From NCBI RefSeq assembly GCF_001953885.1, contig NZ_MQUS01000045.1, positions 1 to 57,206 on the forward strand: a stretch of DNA of 57,206 bases, in the 5' to 3' direction. Shown here piece after piece: positions 26,512-35,593 of the stretch; positions within the stretch are counted from its first letter, which is position 1; each line of letters opens with the position of its first letter. The notes under the pieces are model-generated. The model ran no database searches and had not been told where the DNA came from. It saw only the letters and a program-made list of their open reading frames with translations. The DNA is from Streptomyces sp. IMTB 2501 (GTDB lineage: Bacteria > Actinomycetota > Actinomycetes > Streptomycetales > Streptomycetaceae). Made by a program: the position numbers and the translations under genes.

Positions 26512-27182
26512 TCACCAGCGCCCCACCCTCGTACCGGTGACCGGTGCCGACCGCCCGCCGTCCACCCCGACCGGCACGTCGCCCGCGAGCATCACCCGGT
26601 GCGTGATCCGGGGAGGCCCAGGTGGGCGTTGTCGCTGGGGCGAGGGGAGGGTGGCCGCGCCGAGCCGGTGCTCGGCGCGCAGCCCGTCCCACGAAGGGGC
26701 GGACCAGCGCCGAGAGTCCGGCGTGGACGGCGGCCAGACTGCCGGGGGTCGTGTCGCCGCCGTAGGGCGGTCGCGGCCGGCGACGGGTGCCGTGGTCGCA
26801 CTGCCGGCCGCGCAGCAGGGTGTGCCGGCGCCGCCGCGGCCGCTCCCCGTGCTCCATGCCGAACCGGCCGCCCAGCTCCAGCCGGCCCGCGGTGGTCTCC
26901 ACCTCCGGGAAGCCGGCCGGTGAGGCACTCCCCCCGGACCGGGACCACGGGTTCGCCGAAGCGGCGGGTGAAGGGGACATGCCCGGCGTGGTCCAGCTGC
27001 TGCCCGCGGAAGAACACCGCCGTTCAGCGCAGTACGGCCTGCCGGATCAGGGCCACCACGGCGTCGTCCAGCGGCCCGGCGGGTTCGGCGCCGGTGATCT
27101 CGGCACCGATGTGCCCGGCGACCGGATTCACCTCCCCCCCGACGCGCTCCGTGTGATCCACGGTGGCCCTGTGCGGCGCCAT
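26512..27182 (-). pseudogene. TauD/TfdA-family dioxygenase remnant
   Basis: From ATG 27182 the N-terminus GHIGAEITGAEPAGPLDDAVV is typical of TauD/TfdA 2-oxoglutarate dioxygenases. An in-frame TGA follows (near 27026), and then VFFRGQQLDHAGHVPFTRRFGEP continues in the same frame. Later parts appear in other frames: PYGGDTTPGSLAAVHAGLSA, DGLRAEHRL, and finally ITHRVMLAGDVPVG, the C-terminal arginine motif. Multiple lesions and apparent internal deletions mean it cannot be functional. Confidence 0.75.
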
Positions 27183-27237
27183 GCGCGCTCCGGTGCTCGT
27201 CTGCACCGGCTTCCCACCGATCGTGACATCCCGGCCC

Positions 27238-27500
27238 TCACACGGTGAACTCCCGGATGACCGTGTTCCGGAACACCGCCGTGCCGCCGGCCGCGAAGAG
27301 CGCCAGCCGGTCGTCCACCAGGTATGGGAACACCTCGCTGGAGTGCGCGTACCGGCCGTCGTCGACGAACATCTCGACGCAGGTGCGGTCCACCGGGATG
27401 CGCAGCCGCACCCGGCCGGCGCCCGGGTCGAAGGGGCTGCGACTCTCCTGTCTGTTGCCGCTGGAGTCGGGGTTGACGGTGCCGCGCCGGTTGAGGAAGG
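27238..27500 (-). pseudogene. GH32 (levanase/invertase) C-terminal remnant
   Basis: About 85 residues ending at 27238 match the beta-sandwich module of family 32 glycosidases: VRLRIPVDRTCVEMFVDDG, then SEVFPYLVDDRLALFAAGG and FRNTVIREFTV. The catalytic five-bladed propeller is missing. On its 5' side the sequence joins a LacI regulator remnant near 27500, as if a deletion removed most of the GH32 gene and the end of the regulator. Confidence 0.7.
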
Positions 27501-28153
27501 GCGCGGAGGGCGTCCCGGAAGCCGCGCAGCCGCTCCACGGACGCGATGTCGTCCTGCCCGCCGACCACGGCGAGCCGGCGGTGCCCGGCCTACAGCAGCA
27601 GCCGCGCGGCCGTGCGCCCGCCCGCCCGCTCGGCCGGGACGACAGCGGGCGGCGAGTCGTCCTCGGGCAGGCCGTTGGCGAGCACGGAGTGGGTGCGGTG
27701 CAGCCCCTCGGGAACCCGCACCCGGCGCAGCGACATGGCCGCGTAGATGATGCCGTCGACGCGCCGGTCGAGGAGTTCGGCGACGGCCGCGTCCTCCTTG
27801 GCCGGGTCGCCGCCGGAGTCCACCGTGACCACCAGGTGGTCGCTGTCTCAGGCGGTCTCCACCGCGCCGCGCAGCAGCCGCCCGGCGAACGGGGACGAGG
27901 CGATCTCGTCGGTGACCAGCCCGATCATGGCCGTACGGCGCCGGCGCAGGCCGCGGGCGACCGGATCGGGCCGGTAGCCGAGCTGGGCGGCGACCTGCCG
28001 GATGCGTTCCTGGGTGGCGGGCGAGAGGTTGCCCCCGGCTCGGCCGTTGAAGACGAAGGAGACGGCCGTGTGCGAGACGCCGGCGAGCCGGGCGACGTCG
28101 CGTGAAGTGGGCCGTCCGCCGCCCGCACCGCCCCGCTCCGTGCCGCCGCCCAT
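27500..28153 (-). pseudogene. LacI-family regulator, truncated with two nonsense codons
   Basis: From ATG 28153 the DNA-binding domain is intact: SRDVARLAGVSHTAVSFVFN, RIRQVAAQLGYRPDPVARGL and then IGLVTDE. The frame then meets an in-frame TGA at 27848-27850 (…AVETA, probably Trp originally) and resumes HLVVTVDSGGDPAKEDAAV. A second in-frame TAG at about 27590 precedes AGHRRLAVVGGQDD. The effector domain ends abruptly near 27500 at the GH32 remnant. LacI-GH32 pairs control sucrose or fructan use; here both are dead. Confidence 0.78.
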
Positions 28154-28246
28154 GCTGTCCGCTGCCCTCTCCCACCCGTCCGCTTGATCACCGCTCACCC
28201 TATCCGTGAGGCTGGAGGGACGACACAGTCGAGGGAAGGTCCCATC

Positions 28247-29077
28247 GTGAACGGTATTCCGGCGTACACCCTCAACGACGGTACGGCGATCCCCGCCATC
28301 GGCCTCGGCACCTGGCCGCTCGACGACGCGGCGGCCGAGCAGGCCGTGGGCTCCGCACTCGGCCTGGGCTACCGGCTGGTGGACACCGCGACGAACTACC
28401 GCAACGAGACCGGTGTGGGGCGGGGCATAGCGGGCAGTGGCGTGCCGCGTGAGGAACTGGTCGTGACCACCAAGCTGCCCGGCCGGCACCACGGCTACGA
28501 GGAGACCCTCGCCTCGTTCGAGGAGTCCCGGCAGCGGCTGGGCTTGGAGTATGTGGACCTGTATCTGATCCACTGGCCCAATCCCCGGGTCGGCAAGTAC
28601 GTCGACTCCTGGAAGGCGATGATCAAGCTGCGCGAGGACGGGCTGGTCCGCTCGATCGGCGTCTCGAACTTCACCGCGGAGCACATCACGCTGCTGGAGA
28701 AGGAGACCGGCGTGCTGCCGTCGGTGAATCAGATCGAGTTGCATCCGCTGTTCCCGCAGGAAGAGCTGCGCGCCTTCCACGCGGACAAGGGCATCGTGAC
28801 CGAGAGCTGGAGTCCGCTGGGCCAGGGCAGCCATGTGCTGGACGACCCCGCGGTCGCGCGGATCGCCGAGTTGCACGGGGTGACTCCGGGCCAGGTGCTG
28901 CTGCGCTGGCACCTCCAGATGGGCGCGCTGCCCATTCCGAAGTCGGCGGATCCGGGCCGGCAGCGCGCCAACCTGGACGTCTTCCGCTTCTCCCTGGACT
29001 CCGGCCAGCTGGCGGCGATCGCCCGCCGCGCCCCGCGCCGGCTCGGCGGCGATCCCGAACGGCACGAGGAGTTCTGA
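28247..29077 (+). CDS. Aldo/keto reductase
   Basis: 276 residues of the AKR barrel. The tetrad can be placed as Asp and Tyr in LVDTATNYRNE, Lys in VTTKLPG and His in YLIHWPNP. The C-terminal NADPH-binding IPKSADPGRQRANLDVF is present. It is similar to 2,5-diketo-gluconate reductase-like enzymes. GTG 28247 has GAAGG upstream. It is divergent from the decayed LacI regulator. Confidence 0.87.
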   Translation: MNGIPAYTLNDGTAIPAIGLGTWPLDDAAAEQAVGSALGLGYRLVDTATNYRNETGVGRGIAGSGVPREELVVTTKLPGRHHGYEETLASFEESRQRLGLEYVDLYLIHWPNPRVGKYVDSWKAMIKLREDGLVRSIGVSNFTAEHITLLEKETGVLPSVNQIELHPLFPQEELRAFHADKGIVTESWSPLGQGSHVLDDPAVARIAELHGVTPGQVLLRWHLQMGALPIPKSADPGRQRANLDVFRFSLDSGQLAAIARRAPRRLGGDPERHEEF

Positions 29078-29139
29078 GCCGGCCGGAGGCTCTACCGCTC
29101 CTCGATCCGCTGCAGCGTGCCGCTTTCCGGGTGCCGTCA

Positions 29140-30090
29140 CCCGGGGGCGCGGCGGGGCTGGCGAGGATGTCAAGGAGTGCGGCGCTGCGGCTGCCGGGCT
29201 CGGCGTGGAAGACGACCGGGGTGAGTCCTTCGGTGCCGTCCACGGACTGCTCGTTCGACGGCAGATCGAGGTAGCCGGCCTGTGGATGGGTCAGGTGGCT
29301 CACCCGGCCGCGGCGGGGCCGTACCTCTTGCCGGGCCCACAGGGTGCGGAAGCGGTCGCTGCACCGGTCCAGTTCGCCGGCCAGGTCGCGCAGCCGCGGG
29401 TCGTCGGCGTCGGCCCCGGCGCAACGCGCGCTCGGCCGGGTTGAGGAGGACGGCCCGCAGGATCCAGTGCCCCAACAGGCGACGTTCGCCCCGTCGCGAC
29501 GCCCGGTACGCCCTCTCGCCACGGGCCGAAAGCCCACGGACGCCCCAGCCCCTCGGGTACGGCCTCCAGCCGGCACACCGAGAGCACGGCACCGGACGTC
29601 ACCCCTTGACGGGCAGACGTCGCCTGCTGGGGCACTGGACGCCGGGCCGGCGGTTCGGGGTGAGCGTGGTGACGAGGATGTTCGCGGCCAGGTAGTCGGT
29701 GTTGCGGTTCTGGATGCAGGCGGGGTTGCGCGGTCGGCCGTAGATGAGCTGCAGCAGGCTCGCCGGCACGGCCGCGTGCGGCGCCCGGACCGTGCACCGG
29801 GCCTGGCCGGTCCTGGGCGAGGCCGACGAGGTGGGCCGTGGCATCGGCGACGAGCTTCAGCACGCGCGCAACAGCCTCGGGGACCTGCACGGACGGGTTA
29901 CGGTCCCGGCCCTGCTCCAGCCACAGGCAAGCAGTCGGAGCCGCTGCCGGCCGGCAGCGCGGCCTCCTCGCGGTGCAGCCCCGGCGCCCGTCGCAGGCCG
30001 CCACCGGGCAGCCCCACGTCCCTGGCCCTGGCACTCCCAGGATCGCCGGGGTACTGCAACGGCGGGCGCCCGGGATGCAGGGTGGAAAGC
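29140..30090 (-). pseudogene. MmyB-like XRE regulator disrupted by a repeat element
   Basis: Pieces of an MmyB-like regulator run in order on the minus strand: ARDVGLPGGGLRRAPGLHREE, then WLEQGRDRNPSVQVPEAVARVL and ATAHLVGLA (HTH part), then IQNRNTDYLAANILV, and after a break ILRAVLLNPAERALRC and DRFRTLWARQEVRPRRGRVSHL to VFHAEPGSRSAALLDILAS (MmyB C-terminal ligand domain). Frameshifts occur in the N-terminal part, and the repeat element at 29464-29638 sits between the last two blocks. Such regulators usually control the divergent aldo/keto reductase gene. Confidence 0.8.
29464..29638 (-). mobile_element. MITE-like repeat element, copy 2
   Basis: 175 bp in opposite orientation to copy 1, bounded by CCAG and CTGG, with ends CCAGTGCCCCAACAGGCGAC and (complement) CCAGTGCCCCAGCAGGCGAC, a nearly perfect inverted repeat. 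It is inserted in the coding part of the MmyB-like regulator gene, which resumes on both sides. Confidence 0.75.
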
Positions 30091-30151
30091 GGGGCCGCCG
30101 GAGCGAGAGCGGTGGCTCGGACAACCTGAGCACCATCCTGAGAGGTACGAC

Positions 30152-31015
30152 ATGACCGCACAGCTCGGCGGCACGATCACCCCGGCCGACGGCCTGACCC
30201 TGACCCGCGTCGGCTACGGCGCCATGCAGCTGGCCGGGCCGGGTGTCTTCGGTCCGCCCAAGGACCGTGACCGGGCCGTCGCGGTGCTCCGCGCGGTGGT
30301 GGAGGCGGGTATCACACACATCGACACCGCCGACTTCTACGGTCCCGTGGTCGTCAACGAGATCATCAGGGAGGCCCTGCACCCCTACCCCGAGGACCTC
30401 CGTATCGTCACCAAGGTCGGCGCCCGCCGGGGAGCCGACGGCACCTGGATCATGTCGCGGCACCCCGAGGACCTGAAGGCGCAGGTGTACGACAACCTGC
30501 GCAACCTCGGCGTGGAGGCCCTGGACCTGGTCAATCTGCGGCTGGGCGACGTGGACGCCCCGAACGACGACTCCCTGGCCGAGCAGTTCGGCGCGCTGGC
30601 CGGGCTGCGGGAGCGGGGGCTGATCCGGCACCTGGGGCTGAGCACGGTGACCGCCGCGCAGCTGGACGAGGCGCTGGCCATCGCGCCCGTGGTGAGCGTG
30701 CAGAACCTGTACAACCTGGCCAACCGGCAGGACGACGCCCTCGTGGCGCGTACGGCCGCCGACAACATCGCCTTCGTGCCGTACTTCCCGCTCGGCGGTT
30801 TCACCCCGCTGCAGTCCGAGACACTGGCGAAGGTCGCCGCCCGGCTGGAGGCCTCGCCGCAGCAGGTGGCGCTGGCCTGGCTGCTGCACCGGTCGCCGAA
30901 CATCGCGCTCATCCCCGGCACGTCCTCGCCGGAGCACTTGCGGGAGAACATCGCCGCCGCGAGCCTGGTGCTGCCGGACGACACGGTCGCCGAGCTGGAC
31001 CGCATCGCGGGCTGA
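30152..31015 (+). CDS. Aldo/keto reductase, MmyB-linked type
   Basis: 287 residues. The barrel N-terminus is LTRVGYGAMQLAGPGVFG; the tetrad Asp and Tyr lie in HIDTADFYGP and Lys in IVTKVG. The catalytic histidine position reads DLVNLRLGD, where a VxxHR-type motif is usual, so the fourth residue may be changed. The C-terminus has IALIPGTSSPEHLRENI (cofactor binding). ATG 30152 with AGAGG. It is divergent from the broken MmyB regulator, which normally controls this type of gene. Confidence 0.85.
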   Translation: MTAQLGGTITPADGLTLTRVGYGAMQLAGPGVFGPPKDRDRAVAVLRAVVEAGITHIDTADFYGPVVVNEIIREALHPYPEDLRIVTKVGARRGADGTWIMSRHPEDLKAQVYDNLRNLGVEALDLVNLRLGDVDAPNDDSLAEQFGALAGLRERGLIRHLGLSTVTAAQLDEALAIAPVVSVQNLYNLANRQDDALVARTAADNIAFVPYFPLGGFTPLQSETLAKVAARLEASPQQVALAWLLHRSPNIALIPGTSSPEHLRENIAAASLVLPDDTVAELDRIAG

Positions 31016-31072
31016 CCGGCCCAGCCCGGGGTACTCGGGGCCCGTGAGGCGGCCGCACGGAAGGAGCCGCAC

Positions 31073-31678
31073 GTGGCAGCGGAGGACCGGCTGCGGACGT
31101 ACCGCGGCAAGCGCGACTTCGAGCGGACCCGTGAACCGTCGGGGCAGCCGCGCGGGTCGGGGGACGAGGAGCCTCATTTCGTGGTGCAGATCCACGACGC
31201 GCGGCGGATGCACTTCGACTTCCGGCTCCAGATCGACGACGTCCTGAAGTCCTGGTCGGTCCCGAAGGGCCCGTCCACCGACCCCGGGGACAAGCGGCTG
31301 GCCGTGCCGACGGAGGACCATCCGCTGGAGTACGAGGATTTCGAGGGCGTGATCCCGAAGGACGAGTACGGCGGCGGCACGGTGATCGTGTGGGACCGCG
31401 GCACCTATGAGCCGCTCAGCCACGACCGCGGGGGCCGTCCGGTGGGGTTCGCGGAGTCCCTGGAACGCGGGCACGCCACGTTCCGGCTGCACGGGACGAA
31501 GCTGCACGGCGAGTACGCGCTGACCCGGTTCCGCACCGGTGCGGACGAGGAGGAGGCCTGGCTGCTGGTGCGCAAGGGGCCGGCGCGGTCGGACGGCCAC
31601 GGCACCCCCGATCCCCGCCGGGCCCGCTCGGTGCGCACCGGTCGCACCCTCGCCCAGGTCGCGGCCGACGGCGAGTGA
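31073..31678 (+). CDS. Stand-alone LigD-type 3'-phosphoesterase domain protein
   Basis: 201 residues containing only the phosphoesterase domain found at one end of LigD: HFVVQIHDARRMHFDFRLQID near residue 35 with the metal-binding His residues, LKSWSVPKGPSTDP, EDHPLEYEDFEGVIPKDEYGGGTV (another catalytic His), and FRLHGTKLHGEYALTR. In LigD this domain trims 3' ends of damaged DNA during end joining. GTG start. An ATP-dependent ligase lies about 14 kb downstream, but no Ku or polymerase domain is adjacent. Confidence 0.88.
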   Translation: MAAEDRLRTYRGKRDFERTREPSGQPRGSGDEEPHFVVQIHDARRMHFDFRLQIDDVLKSWSVPKGPSTDPGDKRLAVPTEDHPLEYEDFEGVIPKDEYGGGTVIVWDRGTYEPLSHDRGGRPVGFAESLERGHATFRLHGTKLHGEYALTRFRTGADEEEAWLLVRKGPARSDGHGTPDPRRARSVRTGRTLAQVAADGE

Positions 31679-31742
31679 GCGGCGGTGCCGGGAGGTGTTT
31701 CAGGCTCGGGAGCGGATCCGGATCGCCGGGTTCCGGCCCCAA

Positions 31743-31765
31743 CTAGTGCCCCGGCAGGCAACGCC
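31743..31765 (+). mobile_element. Solo end of the MITE-like element
   Basis: 23 bases beginning CTAGTGCCCCGGCAGGCAAC are identical to the left end of copy 1, then similarity stops. Downstream, 31766-31875 has a short open frame ending in LVLGVLSELPHGSPPLED without a start, possibly the tail of another gene. This looks like a deletion remnant of a full element. Confidence 0.55.
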
Positions 31766-31884
31766 GGCTCCATGTTCACCGCGACACCCCGCTCGTGCTC
31801 GGTGTGCTGTCCGAGCTGCCGCACGGCTCCCCGCCCTTGGAGGACGCCCCGAACCCGGGCTGCCCGGTCCACTGATCGGGCCGG

Positions 31885-34245
31885 TCAGATGTCGGGCAGC
31901 GCCTGCTCGGCCCAGATCGTCTTGCCCCGGCCGGTCTGTCTGCTGCCCCAGCGCTGGGTGAGCTGGGCGACCAGCAGCAGTCCGCGGCCGCCCTCGTCGT
32001 AGGCGTGCGCCCGGCGCAGATGCGGTGAGGTGGAACTGGCGTCGGAGACCTCGCAGATGAGCGCCCGGTCGCGGATCAGCCGGAGCTGGATGGGCGGTTC
32101 GCCGTAGCGGATGGCGTTGGTGACGAGTTCGCTGACGACGAGTTCGGTGACGAAGGCGGCCTCGTCCAGCCCCCAGGTGGCCAGTTGCTCGCCGACCGCC
32201 TGCCGGAAGGCGGCGACCTCGGCGGGGTCGGGCGGAACGTCCCAGGTGGCGACCCGGTCGGCGCCCAGGGCGCGGGTACGTACGAGCAGCAGGGCGACGT
32301 CGTCACTGTGCTGGTCGGGCAGGACGGCCTTCAGGACGCTGTCGCACAGGGCCTCGAGCGAGGAAGCGGGCGCGCTGAGGGCTCTGCGCAGTTCGTCGGC
32401 GGCGCCGTCGAGGTCCCGGTCGCGGTCCTCGATCAGGCCGTCGGTGTAGAGAGCGACAACGGAGCCCGCGGGGAGTTCCAGTTCCGTCGCCTCGAACGGC
32501 AGCCCGCCGACACCGAGGGGTGGTCCGGCGCTCATGGGGATGGACTCGGCGGTGCCGCCCGGCAGGACGACGGCCGGGGCCGGGTGGCCGGCGGCGGCCA
32601 GGTTGAGGCGGCGCGAGACGGGGTCGTAGACGGCGTACAGGCAGGTGGCACCGAGTTCGGCCACCTCCTCGCCGCTGTCCTCGGCGGCGAGGTGGGTGAC
32701 CAGGTCGTCCAGGTGCGTGAGCAGTTCGTCGGGCGGCAGGTCCACATCGGCGAGGGTGCGTACGGCCGTGCGCAGCCGGCCCATGGTGGCCGAGGACTGG
32801 ATGCCATGGCCGACGACGTCGCCCACGACGAGGCCGACCCGGCCGCCGGAGAGCGGGATGACGTCGAACCAGTCGCCGCCGATGCCGGCCAGCGATCCGC
32901 ACGGCAGATAGCGGTGGGCCACCTCGACCGCGGCCTGTCCGGGCAGGCCCCTGGGCAGCAGGCTGTGCTGGAGGGCGAGGGCGGTGGTGCGCTCCCGGGC
33001 GAAGCGGCGGGCGTTGTCGATGGAGACGGCGGCGCGGCTGCCGAGTTCCTCGGCGAAGACGGCGTCGTCGCAGGCGTAGGCGTCGGGGTGGGCCGAGCGG
33101 ACGCAGACCGCGACGCCCAGCGTGGTGCCGCGGGCCCGCAGGGGCACCGCGATCAGGGAGTGGGCGTCCAGCCGATGGGGGCGGCCCTGCGGCGAGCGCG
33201 CGTTGCGGTCCTCCAGCCATTCGACGAACTCCGGCTCGCCGGCCTGGCTGAGCATCGCGTGGCCCTCGCGCAGAGCGCGGGCGGGCGGTGAGCCCGGCGG
33301 ATAGAGGTCGGTCTCGCCGATGCGGACGGCCGCGCCGGGATTGCCCTCGTGGGTCGAGCCGTGGGCGATGCGGTGCAGTGCGACACCGTCCGGCATCATC
33401 GGCGGCTCGTCCGCGCCCAGCACCCAGTCGAGCAGGTCGACACTGGCGAAGTCGGCATAGCGCGGGACGAGGATGTCGATCAGTTCCTCGGCGGTGCGCA
33501 CCACGTCCAGGGTGGTGCCGACGGCGGTGGTGGCCTCGTTGAGCAGGGCGAGGCGACGGCGGGCCCAGTACTGCTCGGTGTTGTCGAAGGCGGCCATGGC
33601 GACCCCGGCCAGCTCGCCGGAGGCGGCGCGCAACGGCCACATCTCGATGCTCCAGAGGTGCTCCCGGTTCAGTGCGGGGGCGCCGGCGAAGCTCTCGTAG
33701 CGGACGGGCCGGCCGGTCTCGGCGACCTCTCGGAGGTGGCGCAGGAAGCCCTGGTTGTATGCGGTCTCCTCCACGGTCTCCGGGAAGAATCGGCCGGTCA
33801 GCGCGGACTCGGGGACGCCCATCACCTTGCAGGCGGTGTCGTTGACCCGGAGATAGCGCTGCTGGAGGTCGAAGACCGACATGGACATGGAGGCCTGTTC
33901 GAAGGCGTCGGCCGGCAGAGTGGCGTCGGGCGGGTCGGCCGTGACGACGAAGCCGGTGGACTGCCCGTCGGCCCCGGCGACGGGGCAGGCGGTGACGGCC
34001 AGGTCGACGCGGTGGCCGTCACGGTGACGCAGCGCGACGCTGCCGGCGCGCGCGGCGAGCGTGTCGTCCGGGATGTCCTCGGCGAGCAGTTCGGCAGCGG
34101 GCCGGCCCACGACGTCCGCGGCCGGACGGCCGGTGAGCCGCCGCGCTCCCTCGCTCCACCCGGTCACCGTGCCCAGGGCGTCAATGACCGCCACGGCGGC
34201 GCCATGCTTCATATGCCCCAGGATGTTCCGATTGACGCGGCACAT
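31885..34245 (-). CDS. PAS/GAF sensor with SpoIIE phosphatase and RsbW-like ATPase domains
   Basis: About 786 residues. Two PAS domains (about 15-110 and 115-230), a GAF domain (about 240-405), a SpoIIE phosphatase (about 415-630: IGGDWFDVIPL, VVGDVVGHGI, AAGHPAPAVV, VALYTDGLIE, SDDVALLLV) and a C-terminal HATPase_c_2 (about 660-780: ELVTNAIRYGEPPIQLRL, DEGGRGLLLV). This architecture links a signal to partner switching by acting both as anti-anti-sigma phosphatase and as kinase/anti-sigma. The start is uncertain: ATG 34245 or ATG 34212 (MKHGAAV), both with weak ribosome sites. Confidence 0.9.
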   Translation of the reverse strand: MCRVNRNILGHMKHGAAVAVIDALGTVTGWSEGARRLTGRPAADVVGRPAAELLAEDIPDDTLAARAGSVALRHRDGHRVDLAVTACPVAGADGQSTGFVVTADPPDATLPADAFEQASMSMSVFDLQQRYLRVNDTACKVMGVPESALTGRFFPETVEETAYNQGFLRHLREVAETGRPVRYESFAGAPALNREHLWSIEMWPLRAASGELAGVAMAAFDNTEQYWARRRLALLNEATTAVGTTLDVVRTAEELIDILVPRYADFASVDLLDWVLGADEPPMMPDGVALHRIAHGSTHEGNPGAAVRIGETDLYPPGSPPARALREGHAMLSQAGEPEFVEWLEDRNARSPQGRPHRLDAHSLIAVPLRARGTTLGVAVCVRSAHPDAYACDDAVFAEELGSRAAVSIDNARRFARERTTALALQHSLLPRGLPGQAAVEVAHRYLPCGSLAGIGGDWFDVIPLSGGRVGLVVGDVVGHGIQSSATMGRLRTAVRTLADVDLPPDELLTHLDDLVTHLAAEDSGEEVAELGATCLYAVYDPVSRRLNLAAAGHPAPAVVLPGGTAESIPMSAGPPLGVGGLPFEATELELPAGSVVALYTDGLIEDRDRDLDGAADELRRALSAPASSLEALCDSVLKAVLPDQHSDDVALLLVRTRALGADRVATWDVPPDPAEVAAFRQAVGEQLATWGLDEAAFVTELVVSELVTNAIRYGEPPIQLRLIRDRALICEVSDASSTSPHLRRAHAYDEGGRGLLLVAQLTQRWGSRQTGRGKTIWAEQALPDI

Positions 34246-34291
34246 CAAGCGCGCGTGCGCGCCTAAGCGTCCGGCGCGGAGCGGGAGCCGT

Positions 34292-34759
34292 TCAGCCCTT
34301 GTGGGCGCGCAGGGCGGCCAGAGCCCGGTCGGCGTGGGTGTTCATACGCAGCTCGCTGCGGACGATCTCCAGGACCGTGCGGTCCTGGGCGATCACGAAA
34401 GTGACGCGTTTGGTGGGGACGAGGGAGAAACCGCGCTTGACGCCGAACCGCTCACGGACCGTGCCGTCGGGGTCGGAGAGCAGCGGCATGCCGAGGTCGT
34501 GCCGGCCGGCGAACTCCTGCTGCTTGTCGACGTCGTCGCCGCTGATGCCGACGGGCCGGGCGCCGACGGCGGCGAACTCGGCGGCGAGGTCGCGGAAGTG
34601 GCAGGCCTCGGCGGTGCAGCCCGGAGAGAGAGCGGCCGGGTAGAAGAAGAGCACCACCGGCCCGTCGGACAGCAGTTCGCTGAGCCGGCGGGTGGCGCCG
34701 GTCTCGTCGGACAGGGCGAAGTCCTCGGCCTTGTCCCCGACCTCGATACGTTCCGTCAT
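34292..34759 (-). CDS. Peroxiredoxin (Bcp/PrxQ type)
   Basis: 155 residues of thioredoxin fold. SPGCTAEACHFRD carries peroxidatic and resolving Cys five residues apart, as in atypical two-Cys PrxQ/Bcp proteins. The usual T-P-G-C threonine is replaced by Ser-Pro-Gly. PVVLFFYPAA precedes it, and RFGVKRGFSLVPTKRVTFVI follows. It reduces hydroperoxides using thioredoxin. ATG 34759 has GAGGAGGG upstream. It follows the phosphatase gene's start in the same direction. Confidence 0.9.
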   Translation of the reverse strand: MTERIEVGDKAEDFALSDETGATRRLSELLSDGPVVLFFYPAALSPGCTAEACHFRDLAAEFAAVGARPVGISGDDVDKQQEFAGRHDLGMPLLSDPDGTVRERFGVKRGFSLVPTKRVTFVIAQDRTVLEIVRSELRMNTHADRALAALRAHKG

Positions 34760-35097
34760 GACCGTCCCTCCTCGCTCGGGCCCCTTCGCGGGCCCGACTC
34801 GTTCCGGGCGACTCCCCGCGCCGCGCGGGCGGGCGCCGCGCCGGATATTACTGGACGGTAGGCGCGAGGGCGTTCGTCTTGCCGCAGGTGCTGCACTCTC
34901 CGCGTCATACGCGAGGCCTCCACGCCCAGGCGCCGCGCGGTTTCCCCGGCCGCAGCGGATGGGAGTCGGCGATCTGCCGTCGGACGGCGATTCCGTGGGC
35001 ATGCCCGTATCCCCTGCGTGTCGCACAGGCCGCCCGTCGCCTTGAGCGTGCTGGAATCAGCGGGTCCACTGCTCTTCCTGACACCCGGAGGAACTCC
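34760..35097. other. Divergent promoter region
   Basis: 338 bp between the peroxiredoxin and the monooxygenase-like gene, transcribed apart. A small AT-rich patch (GATATTACTGG at about 34846) may be a -10 region for the peroxiredoxin. No gene is supported. Confidence 0.35.
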
Positions 35098-35385
35098 ATG
35101 GCCTTCGCCGTCGTCGCCCAGTACCAGTGCGCCCCCGCCGACGCGGACACCGTGCGCGACGCGCTGCGGAAGATGCGCGAACTCGTCCCGTCGGAACCCG
35201 CGAACCTCGCCTACGAGGCGCACGAGGTCGTCGACCGGCCGGGGGCGTTCGTACTGTACGAGCGCTACACCGACCGGGCCGGCTTCGAGGCGCACAAGGA
35301 GACGGGCCATTTCGCGGAGCTGATCCGGGGCACGGTGTTCCCCCTGCTCGAGGAGCGGACCATCACCATGGCCGAGACGCTCTGA
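35098..35385 (+). CDS. Antibiotic biosynthesis monooxygenase domain (ABM) protein
   Basis: 95 residues forming one dimeric ferredoxin-like ABM domain: VVAQYQCAPADADTVRDAL at the start, VLYERYTDRAGFEAHKETGHF in the middle with the conserved HxxTxHF pattern, and a C-terminal strand. Members include quinone monooxygenases and heme-degrading enzymes, but many are uncharacterised. ATG 35098 has GGAGGA seven bases upstream. Confidence 0.87.
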   Translation: MAFAVVAQYQCAPADADTVRDALRKMRELVPSEPANLAYEAHEVVDRPGAFVLYERYTDRAGFEAHKETGHFAELIRGTVFPLLEERTITMAETL

Positions 35386-35593
35386 CACGTCACCCGGTCG
35401 TCCGCCGGGACGGACGGGACGGCGGAACACTCCTGCGCCGCGGGCCGGACGGCCCGCACCGGGCGGCACACGTCCCACGGGACGTCCCGGCCGTCCCCGG
35501 GGACAGCGGGACGGCATCCTGATGACCCGTCACGGAAACGCTTGCTGTCGTGATCACCGCTCGTGGTCACGAGAACGACAGCCGGAGGTTTCC

